This document shows, one piece after another, positions 9,698 through 19,328 of a stretch of DNA of 64,000 bases. The stretch covers positions 1 to 64,000 of the forward strand of contig CAMLMV010000035.1 of NCBI GenBank assembly GCA_946481275.1. Direction: 5' to 3'. Source of the DNA: an uncultured Massilia sp. GTDB lineage: Bacteria > Pseudomonadota > Gammaproteobacteria > Burkholderiales > Burkholderiaceae. The notes beneath the pieces were generated by a model. That model did no database searches. It saw only the letters and a program-made list of their open reading frames with translations, and was not told where the DNA came from. How positions within the stretch are numbered: position 1 is the stretch's first letter; each line of letters starts with the position of its first letter. A program made the position numbers and the translations under genes.

Positions 9698-10852
9698 ATG
9701 GCCGACAAACGTTATCTCGAGTGGCCGTTCTTCGACGGGCGCCACGTCGACCTGGAAGCGGCGCTTGACGAGTGGGCCGCCGCGCACGTGCGCGACCTGC
9801 ACGGCGGCGACGTGGACGCCGACTGCCGGCGCCTCGTGCGCCTGCTGGGCGACGGCGGGTGGCTGCGGCACGCGATCGGCGCAGGCGGTTCTCCCATCGA
9901 CACGCGGGCCATCTGCCTGATCCGCGAGACGCTGGCGCGCCACAACGGCCTCGCCGACTTCGCGTTCGCGATGCAAGGCCTGGGCTCGGGCGCGATCAGC
10001 CTGTTCGGGACCGAGGCCCAGCGCGAGCGCTATCTGCCGCGCGTGGCCCGCGGTGCGGCGATCGCGGCGTTCGCGCTGTCCGAGCCGGACGCCGGTTCCG
10101 ACGTCGCCGCCATGCGTTGCGCGGCGCGGGCGGACGGCGACGCGTATGTCCTCGACGGCGACAAGACGTGGATCTCCAACGGCGGCATCGCGGACTTCTA
10201 CGTCGTGTTCGCGCGCACGGGCGAGGGGCCGGGGGCGCGCGGCATCAGCGCGTTCATCGTCGACGCCGATACGCCGGGCTTTACGATCGCGGAACGCATC
10301 GCCGTCATCGCACCGCACCCGCTGGCACGACTGCGATTCGAGGGGTGCCGGGTGCCCGCGGCGCAGCGCATCGGTGCGGCGGGGCAGGGGTTCAAGGTCG
10401 CGATGGCGACGCTGGACGTGTTCCGCACGTCCGTCGCGGCGGCCGCCCTCGGGTTCGCGCGGCGCGCGTTCGACGAGGCGCTGGCCCATGCGACGCAGCG
10501 GCCGATGTTCGGCCAGACGCTCGCCGATTTCCAGCTGACGCAGGCGAAACTCGCGCAGATGGCATTGAGCATCGACGCGGGCGCGCTGCTGACCTACCGC
10601 GCGGCGTGGGAACGCGACCGCGGCGGCAAGGTGACGAAGGAAGCGGCGATGGCGAAGATGGCGGCGACCGAGTCGGCGCAGCAGGTGATCGACGCGGCGG
10701 TGCAGATGTTCGGCGGCCTCGGCGTCACGAGCGGCCATCCGGCGGAGCGGCTGTACCGCGAGATCCGGGCGTTGCGCATCTACGAGGGCGCCACCGAAGT
10801 GCAGCAACTGATCATCGCGCGCGAACTGCTGCGCGAGTCGAAGGAAGCGTGA
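9698..10852 (+). CDS. Acyl-CoA dehydrogenase
   Basis: A 384-residue flavoprotein of normal family length. FAD and substrate motifs are visible ([35 protein letters not shown], and [20 protein letters not shown]). The glutamate in YEGATE, about residue 363, sits where the catalytic base of short-chain and glutaryl-CoA dehydrogenases lies. It should remove two hydrogens from an acyl-CoA intermediate after ring opening and pass them to ETF. It follows the enoyl-CoA hydratase after 1 bp, and a Rid protein follows 2 bp later. Confidence 0.9.
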   Translation: MADKRYLEWPFFDGRHVDLEAALDEWAAAHVRDLHGGDVDADCRRLVRLLGDGGWLRHAIGAGGSPIDTRAICLIRETLARHNGLADFAFAMQGLGSGAISLFGTEAQRERYLPRVARGAAIAAFALSEPDAGSDVAAMRCAARADGDAYVLDGDKTWISNGGIADFYVVFARTGEGPGARGISAFIVDADTPGFTIAERIAVIAPHPLARLRFEGCRVPAAQRIGAAGQGFKVAMATLDVFRTSVAAAALGFARRAFDEALAHATQRPMFGQTLADFQLTQAKLAQMALSIDAGALLTYRAAWERDRGGKVTKEAAMAKMAATESAQQVIDAAVQMFGGLGVTSGHPAERLYREIRALRIYEGATEVQQLIIARELLRESKEA

Positions 10853-10854
10853 AC

Positions 10855-11247
10855 ATGGAGATACTCCAACCACCCGGCTGGCCGCGCCCGCGCGGGTACG
10901 CGAACGGCATCGCGGCGCGCGGCCGCCTCGTGTTCGTGAGCGGGATGATCGGCTGGAACGCGGACGGGCAGTTCGACAGCGACGATTTCACGGCGCAGGC
11001 CGGCCAGGCCCTGCGCAACGTCGTGGACGTCCTGCGCGAGGCGGGCGCGCGGCCGGAGCACATCGTGCGCATGACGTGGTACGTGGTCGACAAGCGCGAA
11101 TACCTGGCCGCCGGCAGCGCCCTCGGCGGCGTGTATCGCGAGGTCATCGGCGCCCATTATCCCGCTATGACGGCCGTCGAAGTGCGCGCGCTGATCGAGG
11201 ACCGCGCGCGGGTGGAAATCGAGGCGACGGCCGTCGTGCCGGACTGA
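10855..11247 (+). CDS. Rid-family (YjgF/YER057c/UK114) protein lacking the catalytic arginine
   Basis: A 130-residue chorismate-mutase-like-fold protein, last gene of the anthranilate operon. RidA enzymes hydrolyse enamine/imine intermediates, and the ring product of the pathway is itself an enamine, so a role in releasing ammonia is attractive. However, the canonical arginine of RidA (the R of PARS) is replaced by methionine here: the segment reads YPAMTAVEV, with Met105. It therefore belongs to the Arg-less Rid subfamilies, which lack proven imine deaminase activity. EIEATAVV near the C-terminus is conserved. Family call firm, function open. Confidence 0.88.
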   Translation: MEILQPPGWPRPRGYANGIAARGRLVFVSGMIGWNADGQFDSDDFTAQAGQALRNVVDVLREAGARPEHIVRMTWYVVDKREYLAAGSALGGVYREVIGAHYPAMTAVEVRALIEDRARVEIEATAVVPD

Positions 11248-11257
11248 TACCGATTCT

Positions 11258-11269
11258 GGTATCGATCAC
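11258..11269. promoter_or_regulatory. LacI operator copy upstream of lyase 1 (weaker)
   Basis: GGTATCGATCAC (the bases from about 11259) matches the regional consensus GTTATCGATAAC at 10 of 12 positions. It lies about 68 bp upstream of a better copy, an arrangement that would allow two-site repression. Confidence 0.5.
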
Positions 11270-11326
11270 AAATATTTCGGAATGGCAGGTCTGCTGACGG
11301 TTTACGCATGCTAGACTCGGTTAGGG

Positions 11327-11338
11327 GTATCGATAACA
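11327..11338. promoter_or_regulatory. LacI operator copy upstream of lyase 1
   Basis: GGTATCGATAAC matches the consensus at 11 of 12 positions and is followed by AAAA, as in several other copies. It lies about 50 bp before the start codon of the large lyase. Confidence 0.72.
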
Positions 11339-11387
11339 AAAACGTCGTCGAGGATCCCGCAAAAACAATACCGAACAGGAGACTACA

Positions 11388-14300
11388 ATGTGTAAATTCC
11401 GTACCCGCACGCCCGCGTTGCGGGCAGCGGCGCTGGCGGTGTCGCTCGCCGTCGCGACCCTGCTGCCTGCCGCGCACGACGCCGTCGCGGCCGACACGAT
11501 CCAGACGATCGTCACGAACTACCAGCCCACCATCAACGAATTCGTCGACGCGAACGGGTTCAAGCATCCCGGCGTGGGCGTCACCAGGGACGTTCTGGAG
11601 AACATGCGTGCCGCGGTGCAGGCGCAGAAGGAGCCCTGGAACACGTACTTCAACATGATGCTGCTGTCCGGCGCCGCGTCGAAGACGGTGGCGTCGAAGA
11701 ACCAGAGCGGCGCCGACCCGACCCGGCCGGCGGTGGTCGCGTTCAACAGCCAGGGCGTGGAATCCAAGTTCATCGCGGACTCCCTGAGTGCCTATACGCA
11801 GGCCATCCTGTACTACGTGACGGGCGACGAAACCTACCGCGCCAACGCGATGCGCCTGATCCGCATCTGGGCGCAGATGGACCCCGCCCAGTATGTCTAT
11901 TACACGGACGCGCACATCCACACGGGCATTCCCATGAGCCGGATGATGGCCGCGGCCGACATCATGCGCACCACGAGCTGCCAGACGGCGGCGCTGGCCT
12001 GGACCGACCAGGATACGGTGAACCTGACGAACAACCTGATCGTGCCCGTCACCGAGACGTTCAACCACAGTCCCGACCACTTCATGAACCAGCACCTGTA
12101 CGCGCTGCTGGGGTCCATGTCCGGTTACGCCTTCACCGGCAACCGGGCCCGCTGGAACGAGGGGGTCGAATGGTTCACCATCAACCGGACGGCCGTCGAC
12201 CAGGGCCAGAACGGCTCGATCAAGCAGCTGTTCCGCCTGGTGACGAAGAACGACCTGACCGGCGAGGCGGTGACCCCGATGGTGGAGCACGTGGAGATGG
12301 GCCGCGACCAGGCGCACGGCGCGGGCGACGTCACCAACATGAGCATCCTCGCACGTCTCCTGATGGCGCAGGACCAGAAGGTCGACCCCGTGAACGGCAC
12401 GGCGTCGACGGCGCCGGATGCCGTGGGGCCGTACGAATTCCTGAACGACCGCATCCTCGACGCGACGGAGTATTTCGCCGGCTTCATGCTGGGCTACGAC
12501 ACGCCCTGGGTGCCGACCGCCGCGCACACGGACGCCCACGGCGTGCCCACCGTGATCTACAAGACGCTGCAGGGCGGCTACCGGGGCCGCATGACGCAGA
12601 ACACGTGGGAGCCGTACTACTATTTCAAATACAAGCGCGGACTGGACATGAGCCAGCGCGCGCCCAATTTCACGCGCATGTTCGCCGAACGGACGAACTA
12701 CAACTGGGACGGCGTGGACGGCGGCGGCGACTTCTGGATGTTCATTCCTCCCGAGGCGGAAAGCGAGGGCACGCAATTCCTCGTGAAGCCCATCGTCGAT
12801 CCGCTGCGCGAAGTGGAAGACCGCTTCACGTCGCTGGATGGCTTCGCGACCGCGATGCAGGACGACGCGGCGGCCTTCGTGCGCGTCACGGCGACGCAGG
12901 CGGGCAGCCGGCTCGCGGTGTTCGGCTACGGCAACGGCACCCGCACCGTCGCCTTCCGCATCCGCACGAACGGCGAGGCGACGATGGACGCGTTCGGCGA
13001 CACGATCCTGCTGCCGGACACGCAGGGCCAGTGGCGCTACGTGAGCTATGCGTTCGGCCAGTACCAGGGCCTGGGCGACTACCTGCCCCTCACGGTCAAG
13101 GGCGCCGGCACGACGGTCGACATCGACCACATCAACGTGAACCCGGGCGCCACGATCACGCCGCCCGTGTTCACGAACGGCGACGCGGACCTGAACCTGT
13201 ACACGAACGCCGGCTCCACGGCGGCCGTCTCGTACAGCTTCGCCGCGACGGATGCAACGGCCACCGACGTCCTCGCGTACCAGATCGACAACCTGCCGCC
13301 CGGCGCCCAGTTCGACCCGAAGACGGGCGCGTTCTCGTGGGTGCCGGCGCAGGCCGGCACGTTCAACTTCATCGTCACGACGACCGACGGCACCGTGGTC
13401 ACGTCGAAGGCCGTGCAGGTCGTCGTCAGCGCCGACCGCCAGTCCGCCATCGCCGCCGTGACGGCCGCGTACAAGCCCGACACGCTCTACACGACCCCGA
13501 GCCTGGCCGTCTACAACGCGGCCTACGCCGACGCGGCGAACGCGGTGGCGGCGGCCACCGACGACCAGTTCTATCAGAAGCTCGGCGCGCTGCAGACCGC
13601 ATTGAAAGGGCTCTCCGAGCTGACCCCGCTGCTGGCCGACGGCAGCATGAACTACTCGAACATGTTCGTCTCGTCCACGTTCGGCACACAGGTGCCGAAT
13701 GCGCTGGACGGCACGCCCGATTCGTTCGTCGGCTACTACCTGGCCCAGAACCTCACCTATTACTTCGATTTCGGCCCCGGCTACAAGGTCAACGCCACCG
13801 CCTTCGGCATCCAGGCGCGCACCTCCTTCCCCGAGCGGGGCGGCGGCGTGGTCGCCTTCGGTTCGAACGACAACGAGAACTGGGTCCGCCTGACGCCGGG
13901 CATGACGGTCGTGACGGAGGACATGCAGACCCTGGCCGTCGGCGACGACCTCAAGGACCGGCAGTTCCGCTTCCTGAAGGTGCAGATGATCCAGCCGTCG
14001 AGCAGCATGTTCGAGATGGGCGAATTCCGGATCTTCGGTACGCGCCACGAGACGGTCAACCTGCTGTCCTCCGTGTCGATCGCCTCCGACCAGGCGCTCA
14101 GGAAGCGCATCGTGCCGGGCAATACCGTCAAGCTGAACTTCCAGGCCACGGCGCCGATCAACGCGGTGGCCGCGACGATCCAGGGCATCCCGGCCCAGGT
14201 GACGACCGCCGACAACGTGAACTACACGGCCACCGCGGTCATGCCGGGCGACGTCAAGGCCGGCGCCGTCAAGTTCACCCTGAACTACAAGACGGCGGCG

Positions 14301-16118
14301 GGCGTGGACGCGGAACCCGTGCTGTTCACGACGGACAGCTCGTCGCTGTTCATCGCGGACCAGACGAACTACCTGGGCAACCTGCTGGCCATCACGAGCC
14401 TGAAGGACTCGAGCGGCCGCAACGCGACCGACCTGCTGGCGACGGTGAACACGCTGTTCGACAGCAACCTGGGTACCGGAACCGATTTCCGCGTGAACGG
14501 CGCGGGCTGGGGCGCCTGGGTGACGTTCGACTTCAAGGAAGGCGGCAAGGCCACGATCCAGCGCGCGGAAGTGATCGGCCGCCAGGACCAGTACGCGTCG
14601 CGCATCAACGGCACCGTGGTGCAGGGCTCGAACGACAACACGTCGTGGACGACGCTCTCCAACGCGGCCGGGAACTCGGCCGACTGGCAGACCTTGACCG
14701 TGGCGAACCCGCAGCCTTACCGCTACATCCGCGTCACGAACGGCGGTAACTGGTACGGGAACATGAACGAACTGCGCCTGTACGGCATCGCCGAGTCGTC
14801 GAACAAGATCGCGACCGTGTCGATGAGCTCCGCGCAGGCGCTGCGCACCCGCATCGTGCCCGGCAACGCCGTCAAGCTGGCGTTCACGGCGAAGGAGGCG
14901 ATCAGCGGCGTGGGCGTCACGATCCAGGGCGTGCCGGCCGCCGTGACGACGACCGACAACATCAACTTCACGGCGACGGCGACCCTGCCGCAGGGCGTGG
15001 CGCCCGGAGCGGTGAAATTCGCCATCGGCTACACGCAGGCCAACGGCCAGCCGGGCTTCACGAGCACGGCCACGACGGACAACACGGGCCTGACGCTGGT
15101 GGACGAGGCGGACACGATCCGTAACGTGCCGACCGTCGCCACCTTGATCGATTCCACGGTCAACCGGCCGGCCGCCACCACGCAGGCCGTCGTCACGAGC
15201 CTGTTCGACGCGAACCTGGGCTCGATCTCGGACTTCCGCACCGGTAGCAACAACTCGGGCGTGGGCGCGTACGTCATCTTCGACTTCAAGTCCGGCAACC
15301 AGGTCAACCTGACGGGCGTGGAACTGGCGCCGCGCCAGGACAACAATTACGCGCGCATCAAGGGCACCGTGGTCCAGGGGTCGAACGACAACACGACGTG
15401 GACGACCTTGACCACGCCGGCCGGATCGACGCTGGACTGGCAATCGTTCCCCGTCACCGATCCGACGCCGTACCGCTACATCCGGATCTATAACGGCGGC
15501 ACGTGGTACGGCAACCTGTCCGAAGTACGCCTGCACGGCGCGCTGCACGGCGCCGACACGACCCCGCCCGTGACGACGGCGAGCACCAGCGCGCAACCGG
15601 CGGCGAACGTGACGGTGACGCTGTCCGCGACCGATACGGGCAGCAGCGTGAAGGCGACGTACTACACGGTGGACGGCGGCGCGCGCCAGGCCGGAACGAC
15701 GGTGGCATTGAACACGACGGGCAGCCACACGGTGGCCTACTGGAGCGTCGACGCCGCCGGCAACACCGAGGCGCAGCACACGCTGGCCGTGGACGTCGCC
15801 CCCGTCGACGTCGGCGCGAGCGTGAAGATGACCCAGCAGGGCGCGACCCTGAACCGCGCGACCGGCAAGTACGTGGGCGGCGTGACGGTCACGAACACGG
15901 GTGCGACCGCGCTTGCCGGTCCGCTGTGGCTCGCGCTGAACGGCCTGACGGCCGGCGTCACGCTGGACAACGGGGGCGGCACGACGGGCGGCGCGCCGTA
16001 CGTCGTCGTCGCCGGTCCGCTGAACCCGGGCGCGACGCTTACCGTGCCGCTGACGTTCACCAATCCGAACCGCGTCGCGATCGGCTATGTGCCGGCGCTC
16101 TACCAACCCCGTTTCTGA
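11388..16118 (+). CDS. Large exported alginate-lyase-superfamily polysaccharide lyase with F5/8C-like modules (lyase 1)
   Basis: A 1576-residue secreted protein with a signal peptide (cleavage near AVAADT). Residues about 55-420 are an alginate-lyase-type (alpha/alpha) toroid like PL5/PL38, with candidate catalytic Asn234/His236 (FMNQHLYALL) and GRDQAH (305-310). A beta region follows, then a putative Ig (He_PIG) domain at 592-682, a helical linker, and an F5/8C-like module (about 745-885). Two near-identical Ig-plus-F5/8C blocks occupy 892-1134 and 1141-1387, followed by an Ig-like domain and a C-terminal domain (1478-1576) shared with lyase 2. It should cleave a uronate-containing polymer outside the cell. 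AGGAGACT precedes the ATG. Two LacI operators lie upstream and a PEP-CTERM gene follows after 8 bp. Confidence 0.85.
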   Translation: MCKFRTRTPALRAAALAVSLAVATLLPAAHDAVAADTIQTIVTNYQPTINEFVDANGFKHPGVGVTRDVLENMRAAVQAQKEPWNTYFNMMLLSGAASKTVASKNQSGADPTRPAVVAFNSQGVESKFIADSLSAYTQAILYYVTGDETYRANAMRLIRIWAQMDPAQYVYYTDAHIHTGIPMSRMMAAADIMRTTSCQTAALAWTDQDTVNLTNNLIVPVTETFNHSPDHFMNQHLYALLGSMSGYAFTGNRARWNEGVEWFTINRTAVDQGQNGSIKQLFRLVTKNDLTGEAVTPMVEHVEMGRDQAHGAGDVTNMSILARLLMAQDQKVDPVNGTASTAPDAVGPYEFLNDRILDATEYFAGFMLGYDTPWVPTAAHTDAHGVPTVIYKTLQGGYRGRMTQNTWEPYYYFKYKRGLDMSQRAPNFTRMFAERTNYNWDGVDGGGDFWMFIPPEAESEGTQFLVKPIVDPLREVEDRFTSLDGFATAMQDDAAAFVRVTATQAGSRLAVFGYGNGTRTVAFRIRTNGEATMDAFGDTILLPDTQGQWRYVSYAFGQYQGLGDYLPLTVKGAGTTVDIDHINVNPGATITPPVFTNGDADLNLYTNAGSTAAVSYSFAATDATATDVLAYQIDNLPPGAQFDPKTGAFSWVPAQAGTFNFIVTTTDGTVVTSKAVQVVVSADRQSAIAAVTAAYKPDTLYTTPSLAVYNAAYADAANAVAAATDDQFYQKLGALQTALKGLSELTPLLADGSMNYSNMFVSSTFGTQVPNALDGTPDSFVGYYLAQNLTYYFDFGPGYKVNATAFGIQARTSFPERGGGVVAFGSNDNENWVRLTPGMTVVTEDMQTLAVGDDLKDRQFRFLKVQMIQPSSSMFEMGEFRIFGTRHETVNLLSSVSIASDQALRKRIVPGNTVKLNFQATAPINAVAATIQGIPAQVTTADNVNYTATAVMPGDVKAGAVKFTLNYKTAAGVDAEPVLFTTDSSSLFIADQTNYLGNLLAITSLKDSSGRNATDLLATVNTLFDSNLGTGTDFRVNGAGWGAWVTFDFKEGGKATIQRAEVIGRQDQYASRINGTVVQGSNDNTSWTTLSNAAGNSADWQTLTVANPQPYRYIRVTNGGNWYGNMNELRLYGIAESSNKIATVSMSSAQALRTRIVPGNAVKLAFTAKEAISGVGVTIQGVPAAVTTTDNINFTATATLPQGVAPGAVKFAIGYTQANGQPGFTSTATTDNTGLTLVDEADTIRNVPTVATLIDSTVNRPAATTQAVVTSLFDANLGSISDFRTGSNNSGVGAYVIFDFKSGNQVNLTGVELAPRQDNNYARIKGTVVQGSNDNTTWTTLTTPAGSTLDWQSFPVTDPTPYRYIRIYNGGTWYGNLSEVRLHGALHGADTTPPVTTASTSAQPAANVTVTLSATDTGSSVKATYYTVDGGARQAGTTVALNTTGSHTVAYWSVDAAGNTEAQHTLAVDVAPVDVGASVKMTQQGATLNRATGKYVGGVTVTNTGATALAGPLWLALNGLTAGVTLDNGGGTTGGAPYVVVAGPLNPGATLTVPLTFTNPNRVAIGYVPALYQPRF
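14061..14788 (+). repeat. In-frame tandem module, copy 1 (Ig-like plus F5/8C-like)
   Basis: Encodes residues 892-1134 of lyase 1. It shares with copy 2 segments such as IVPGN, VKL, GTVVQGSNDNT, PYRYIR and WYGN at matching spacings, which shows internal duplication of a probable carbohydrate-binding unit. Confidence 0.8.
14808..15546 (+). repeat. In-frame tandem module, copy 2 (Ig-like plus F5/8C-like)
   Basis: Encodes residues 1141-1387 of lyase 1, aligned end to end with copy 1 after a short linker. The same landmarks recur: RTRIVPGN, GVPAAVTT, RIKGTVVQGSNDNTTW, PYRYIRI, WYGNLSEVRL. Confidence 0.8.
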
Positions 16119-16126
16119 GGACAGCC

Positions 16127-16735
16127 ATGACCATTCGATTCAAATCCCTTGTTTCCGCCCTGGCCCTGATGCTGGCGGCGGGCGCCGGCGCCGGCGCCGC
16201 CTCGGCCGGCACCATCCACGTCGCCATCGACACCGCCACGTTCGGCGCCGCCACCGGCTACGTCGACATGCAGCTCTCCGCTAGCAGCGGCGTGCCGCTG
16301 GCCACGGCGCTGGTCAGCAACATGGTCGGCTTCGACAGCGCGGCCTTCATCGATTCGTGGGGCGTGACGCCCGTCGCGGGCGGCTACCTGTTCCGCAACG
16401 ATACGTCGAACGACCTGTTCCACGCGGTGGATTTCGGCGGCACGCTGTCGTTCGACCTGACGTTCGACGGCGAACCGGACCCGCTGACCAGCTATGTGTC
16501 GCATTTCGTCGTGTCCGCGTACGACGACGCGTTCGCGCCCCTGGGCCACCCTGATCCGTTCACGGGGGCGCTGGCGGACTTCACGTGGACGCCGGCGCTG
16601 GACGCGCAGGGGCAGGGGACCATCGCCGGCACGGTGTCGGATCCGGCCGTGACGGCGGTGCCGGAACCGGCGGGCATGCTGCTCGCCGGGATCGGGTTGA
16701 CGGCGCTGGCGCTCGCGCGCCGGCGCCGGGCGTAA
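16127..16735 (+). CDS. Small PEP-CTERM protein, partner of lyase 1
   Basis: A 202-residue exported protein: signal peptide ending near AASAG, a beta-rich body, then the sorting signal VPEP, a hydrophobic helix (AGMLLAGIGLTALALA) and the basic end RRRRA. Such tails are processed by exosortase at the inner membrane. The start of the mature part (HVAIDTATFGAATGYVDMQL, later PLATALVSNMVG) matches the protein at 44210, which follows lyase 2 in the same way. Both resemble the NF038129-type PEP-CTERM family, a name I give from memory. It starts 8 bp after the lyase and must be co-transcribed. No enzyme motif is seen; a role in anchoring or presenting the lyase is inference. Confidence 0.85.
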   Translation: MTIRFKSLVSALALMLAAGAGAGAASAGTIHVAIDTATFGAATGYVDMQLSASSGVPLATALVSNMVGFDSAAFIDSWGVTPVAGGYLFRNDTSNDLFHAVDFGGTLSFDLTFDGEPDPLTSYVSHFVVSAYDDAFAPLGHPDPFTGALADFTWTPALDAQGQGTIAGTVSDPAVTAVPEPAGMLLAGIGLTALALARRRRA

Positions 16736-16747
16736 GGCGTTACGGGG

Positions 16748-18976
16748 TCAGCCGGCGGCGACCAGCGCGGCGATGTCGGCCGCCGTCAGCGCCCCGCGGT
16801 AGATGCGGAAGTCGTCGATGCGGCCGTTGAAGTAGGGGTCGGCCGCGTACTGCGAGCGGCCGATCCAGTTCCGGGTCGTGCCGCCCAGCTGCCACGGCGG
16901 CAGGAATTCCGCGCTGTTGGAGCCCACGGCGGTGCCGTTCACGTACAGCGTGGCGAGTCGCCCCGACAGGGTGACGGCCACGTGGACCCATTGCGCGGTC
17001 GGCAGCGCGGCCGTCCCCGTCACGGCCTGTTCGCCCTTGCCGCCGTCGACGGTGATGGCGAAGCGCACGACGCCGCTGCCCGAGCGGGGCGTCAGGAACA
17101 TGTAGCGGCCGGTGCCCGAGCCAAAGTCGAAGATCCGCTCCCAATTCCGTGATGCGTTCCAATATACCCAGCACGCCACCGTGAAGTCCGTCAGGTCCGT
17201 GACGAGATTGGCCGGCAGGTTCACGTAATCCGTGCTGCCGTTCAGCGCCGGCGCGCTGCCCGACTTGCCGGTTCCCCATGTGCCGCTGCCCGCCAGCGTG
17301 CCGGCGTGGCCCTGGCCGCTGGCGTCGGCCAGGGCCGTGCCGGTGCCTTCGTTACAGGCCAGGTAAGTGTGCAGCGTCTTGCCGACCTTGGCGGTGGCGC
17401 GGTTCGAGTCGGCCGTCGCGCCGGTCGGCGTGATGGCGGAGACGACGTAGTACCAGGTGCCGGCGCCCGGGTTGTCGGTGTACGTCAGCAGGTCCGTGAT
17501 GCCGCTCGCGATGGTGGTCCAGGGGCCGCTCGTCGACGCGGACCGCTTGACGTTGTAGCTCGTGGCGTAGGCGCTGCCCCACCACGACAGCTCCACCTGG
17601 CCGGCCGGCGTGCGCGCTTTCAGTCCGCTCGGCGGCACGCCGGCGGCGATCGGGTCGCGCGTGCAGGTGAGGGTGCCGTAGCCCAGCTGGTCGTAGCCGC
17701 CGCTCGTCGAGCCGTAGTTGCCGCCGCCGCCTTCCGGCTGGACCTGCAGCGCGAACATCTTCGAATAGGGCGCCGCGAGGCCCTTGCGGTTCACGTAGTG
17801 GTTGTAGACCAGGGCCCAGCAGGGCCGGATGTTGCCCTGGCTGTTCGTCGAGAAGACCGCCTGGTTCACGTTGTCGACGTTGTTGTAGGGGACGTAGGGC
17901 ACCGTGTAATACGTCGTGCCGGACTGGATCAGGTTCCCCTTCGCCACGTATTCGGCGCCCATCAGGAAACGGTTGTTGTCGTAGCCGTACAGGTCCGTGC
18001 CCTGGTTCCAGGCCATTTCGCAGATGGCGCCCATCAGGGCGATGCCGAGCGTGTTGTGGCCCTGGTCGCGCCCCGATTCCTGCCACTGGCCGAGGAAGCC
18101 CGGATGGACGTAGTACACGGCCTGCGCGATGGCGCCGTTGCCCGCACCTGCCTTGAAGTACGTGACGGCTTCGTCGAACAGGGCCTGGTCGTCGCACAGC
18201 ACGCCGATGGCAAGGATCGAGGCCATCTGGCACAGGTCCCAGTTCGCCCAGTAGTGCGTGACGTCCGTGTTGTTGTGGCGGATGAGGAAGTCGTGGTTGA
18301 TCGAATAGAAGACGTTCCGCATCATGGCCTCGAAGCGCGCGACATCCGCCGCGGCCCAGCCGCCGTAGGTGCGCATGATCTCGCCCGCGTTGGCGAACTC
18401 GTAGCCGTAGATGCCGGCGGCGAGGGCGGCGTCCGTCGTGCCCTGGATCGAGGTGAGTGTCGACGACCACGCGTTCATGATCTGCACGGCCTTGTCGGCA
18501 TACGCGGTGTCGCCCGAGATCTTCCAGCGCAGCGCGCACGCGTACGCGGCGGCCACGTCGTTGAACAGCGTGCCGTAGTTCTCGCTGTGCGTGCCGTCGT
18601 ACCCGCGGTAGACGATGGCTTGCGGGCGCGGCGTGTACGCCAGGCTGGCGTGCGAGTTATTGATCAGGAGGTTCCAGCTGGCGGACCAGGGCGACGTCGT
18701 GTACTTCGCCTTCATGCGGTCGAAGTCCGCCTGGGTGTGCAGCAGGCCCGGATGGACGAAGGCGGTGGCGGCGCCCGTACCGCTCATCGTGCCGGTGGCG
18801 AGTGTGCGCGTGGCCGGCGCGTCGGCGCCGCCGCCCGCGCCGCAGCCGGCGAGCGCGAGGGCGCCGAGGCCCATCAGGAAGTCGCGGCGGCCCAGCAGGG
18901 TGCGCGACACGCCGTCGGGGGCCTCGGCGGCGGTCAGGGCGGGGGCGTTGCAGTCGTTCGGTTCCATTTTTTTCAT
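16748..18976 (-). CDS. Alginate-lyase-family lipoprotein with FN3 and LamG domains (lyase 3)
   Basis: A 742-residue protein. The start is set at MKKMEPNDCN because GGAGACTACAC lies just upstream. A Tat-like RRDFLMGLG is followed by the lipobox LAGC (Cys45), so it is probably a lipoprotein. The catalytic toroid spans about 75-440, with THYWANWDL and ESGRDQGHNTLG, the latter matching the RDxxH motif of the other two lyases. An FN3 domain (about 480-560) and a LamG/concanavalin-like domain (about 565-740) follow. It ends 12 bp from the convergent PEP-CTERM gene. A LacI operator at 19071 lies in its promoter region. Substrate specificity is unknown. Confidence 0.85.
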   Translation of the reverse strand: MKKMEPNDCNAPALTAAEAPDGVSRTLLGRRDFLMGLGALALAGCGAGGGADAPATRTLATGTMSGTGAATAFVHPGLLHTQADFDRMKAKYTTSPWSASWNLLINNSHASLAYTPRPQAIVYRGYDGTHSENYGTLFNDVAAAYACALRWKISGDTAYADKAVQIMNAWSSTLTSIQGTTDAALAAGIYGYEFANAGEIMRTYGGWAAADVARFEAMMRNVFYSINHDFLIRHNNTDVTHYWANWDLCQMASILAIGVLCDDQALFDEAVTYFKAGAGNGAIAQAVYYVHPGFLGQWQESGRDQGHNTLGIALMGAICEMAWNQGTDLYGYDNNRFLMGAEYVAKGNLIQSGTTYYTVPYVPYNNVDNVNQAVFSTNSQGNIRPCWALVYNHYVNRKGLAAPYSKMFALQVQPEGGGGNYGSTSGGYDQLGYGTLTCTRDPIAAGVPPSGLKARTPAGQVELSWWGSAYATSYNVKRSASTSGPWTTIASGITDLLTYTDNPGAGTWYYVVSAITPTGATADSNRATAKVGKTLHTYLACNEGTGTALADASGQGHAGTLAGSGTWGTGKSGSAPALNGSTDYVNLPANLVTDLTDFTVACWVYWNASRNWERIFDFGSGTGRYMFLTPRSGSGVVRFAITVDGGKGEQAVTGTAALPTAQWVHVAVTLSGRLATLYVNGTAVGSNSAEFLPPWQLGGTTRNWIGRSQYAADPYFNGRIDDFRIYRGALTAADIAALVAAG

Positions 18977-19070
18977 GTGTAGTCTCCATGCCGTGCAGGC
19001 GAATGTTGAACTGCGATCGAAGGTGCTGCCGTACTGCCGCGCCGATGCTAGCATGTATGCACGTAGTTTT

Positions 19071-19082
19071 GTTATCGTTAAC
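19071..19082. promoter_or_regulatory. LacI operator copy in front of lyase 3
   Basis: GTTATCGTTAAC matches the consensus at 11 of 12 positions, preceded by TTTT. It lies 95 bp upstream of the lyase 3 start on the minus strand and 180 bp from the copy at 19251, so the two may act together. Confidence 0.68.
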
Positions 19083-19215
19083 CCAGATCGTGATCAAACG
19101 GCTGCCATGTCCAAAACATATCCGTTTCGATAAAAAAGGCATGCCTGCGCAGTCCTCCCGGCCGTTATGATGTGCCGGTATCGTAGGTTGAGATCCGGGT
19201 CAGTCCGGAGAGCCC

Positions 19216-19243
19216 TTGACACCTTTTCCAGTTGTGATATAAC
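19216..19243 (+). promoter_or_regulatory. Sigma-70-type promoter of the beta-helix hydrolase/GH2 pair
   Basis: TTGACA (19216-19221) and TATAAC (19238-19243) are separated by 16 bp. The predicted start point falls at the first bases of the operator at 19251, so repressor binding would block transcription. Confidence 0.7.
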
Positions 19244-19250
19244 TGGCCAA

Positions 19251-19262
19251 GTTATCGATACC
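19251..19262. promoter_or_regulatory. LacI operator copy at the GH28-like gene start point
   Basis: GTTATCGATACC matches at 11 of 12 positions and is followed by AAAA. It overlaps the expected transcription start of the promoter at 19216-19243. Confidence 0.75.
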
Positions 19263-19328
19263 AAAATCATGCAAACGACAAGCCCGGCCGCGGCACGACA
19301 CGCACCCACGGGCAAAGGAGACGATCTG

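Noticed and set aside
11157..16106. Very long open frame on the minus strand opposite lyase 1
   Set aside because: GC-rich shadow frame, full of Arg/Gly/His/Val with no domain; the plus-strand protein has a signal peptide, domains and a ribosome site.
11388..16118. Calling lyase 1 a true alginate lyase
   Set aside because: The surrounding enzymes (GH88, GH2, GH43, GH127, KduI/KduD) do not fit alginate, and the catalytic motifs only loosely match PL5.
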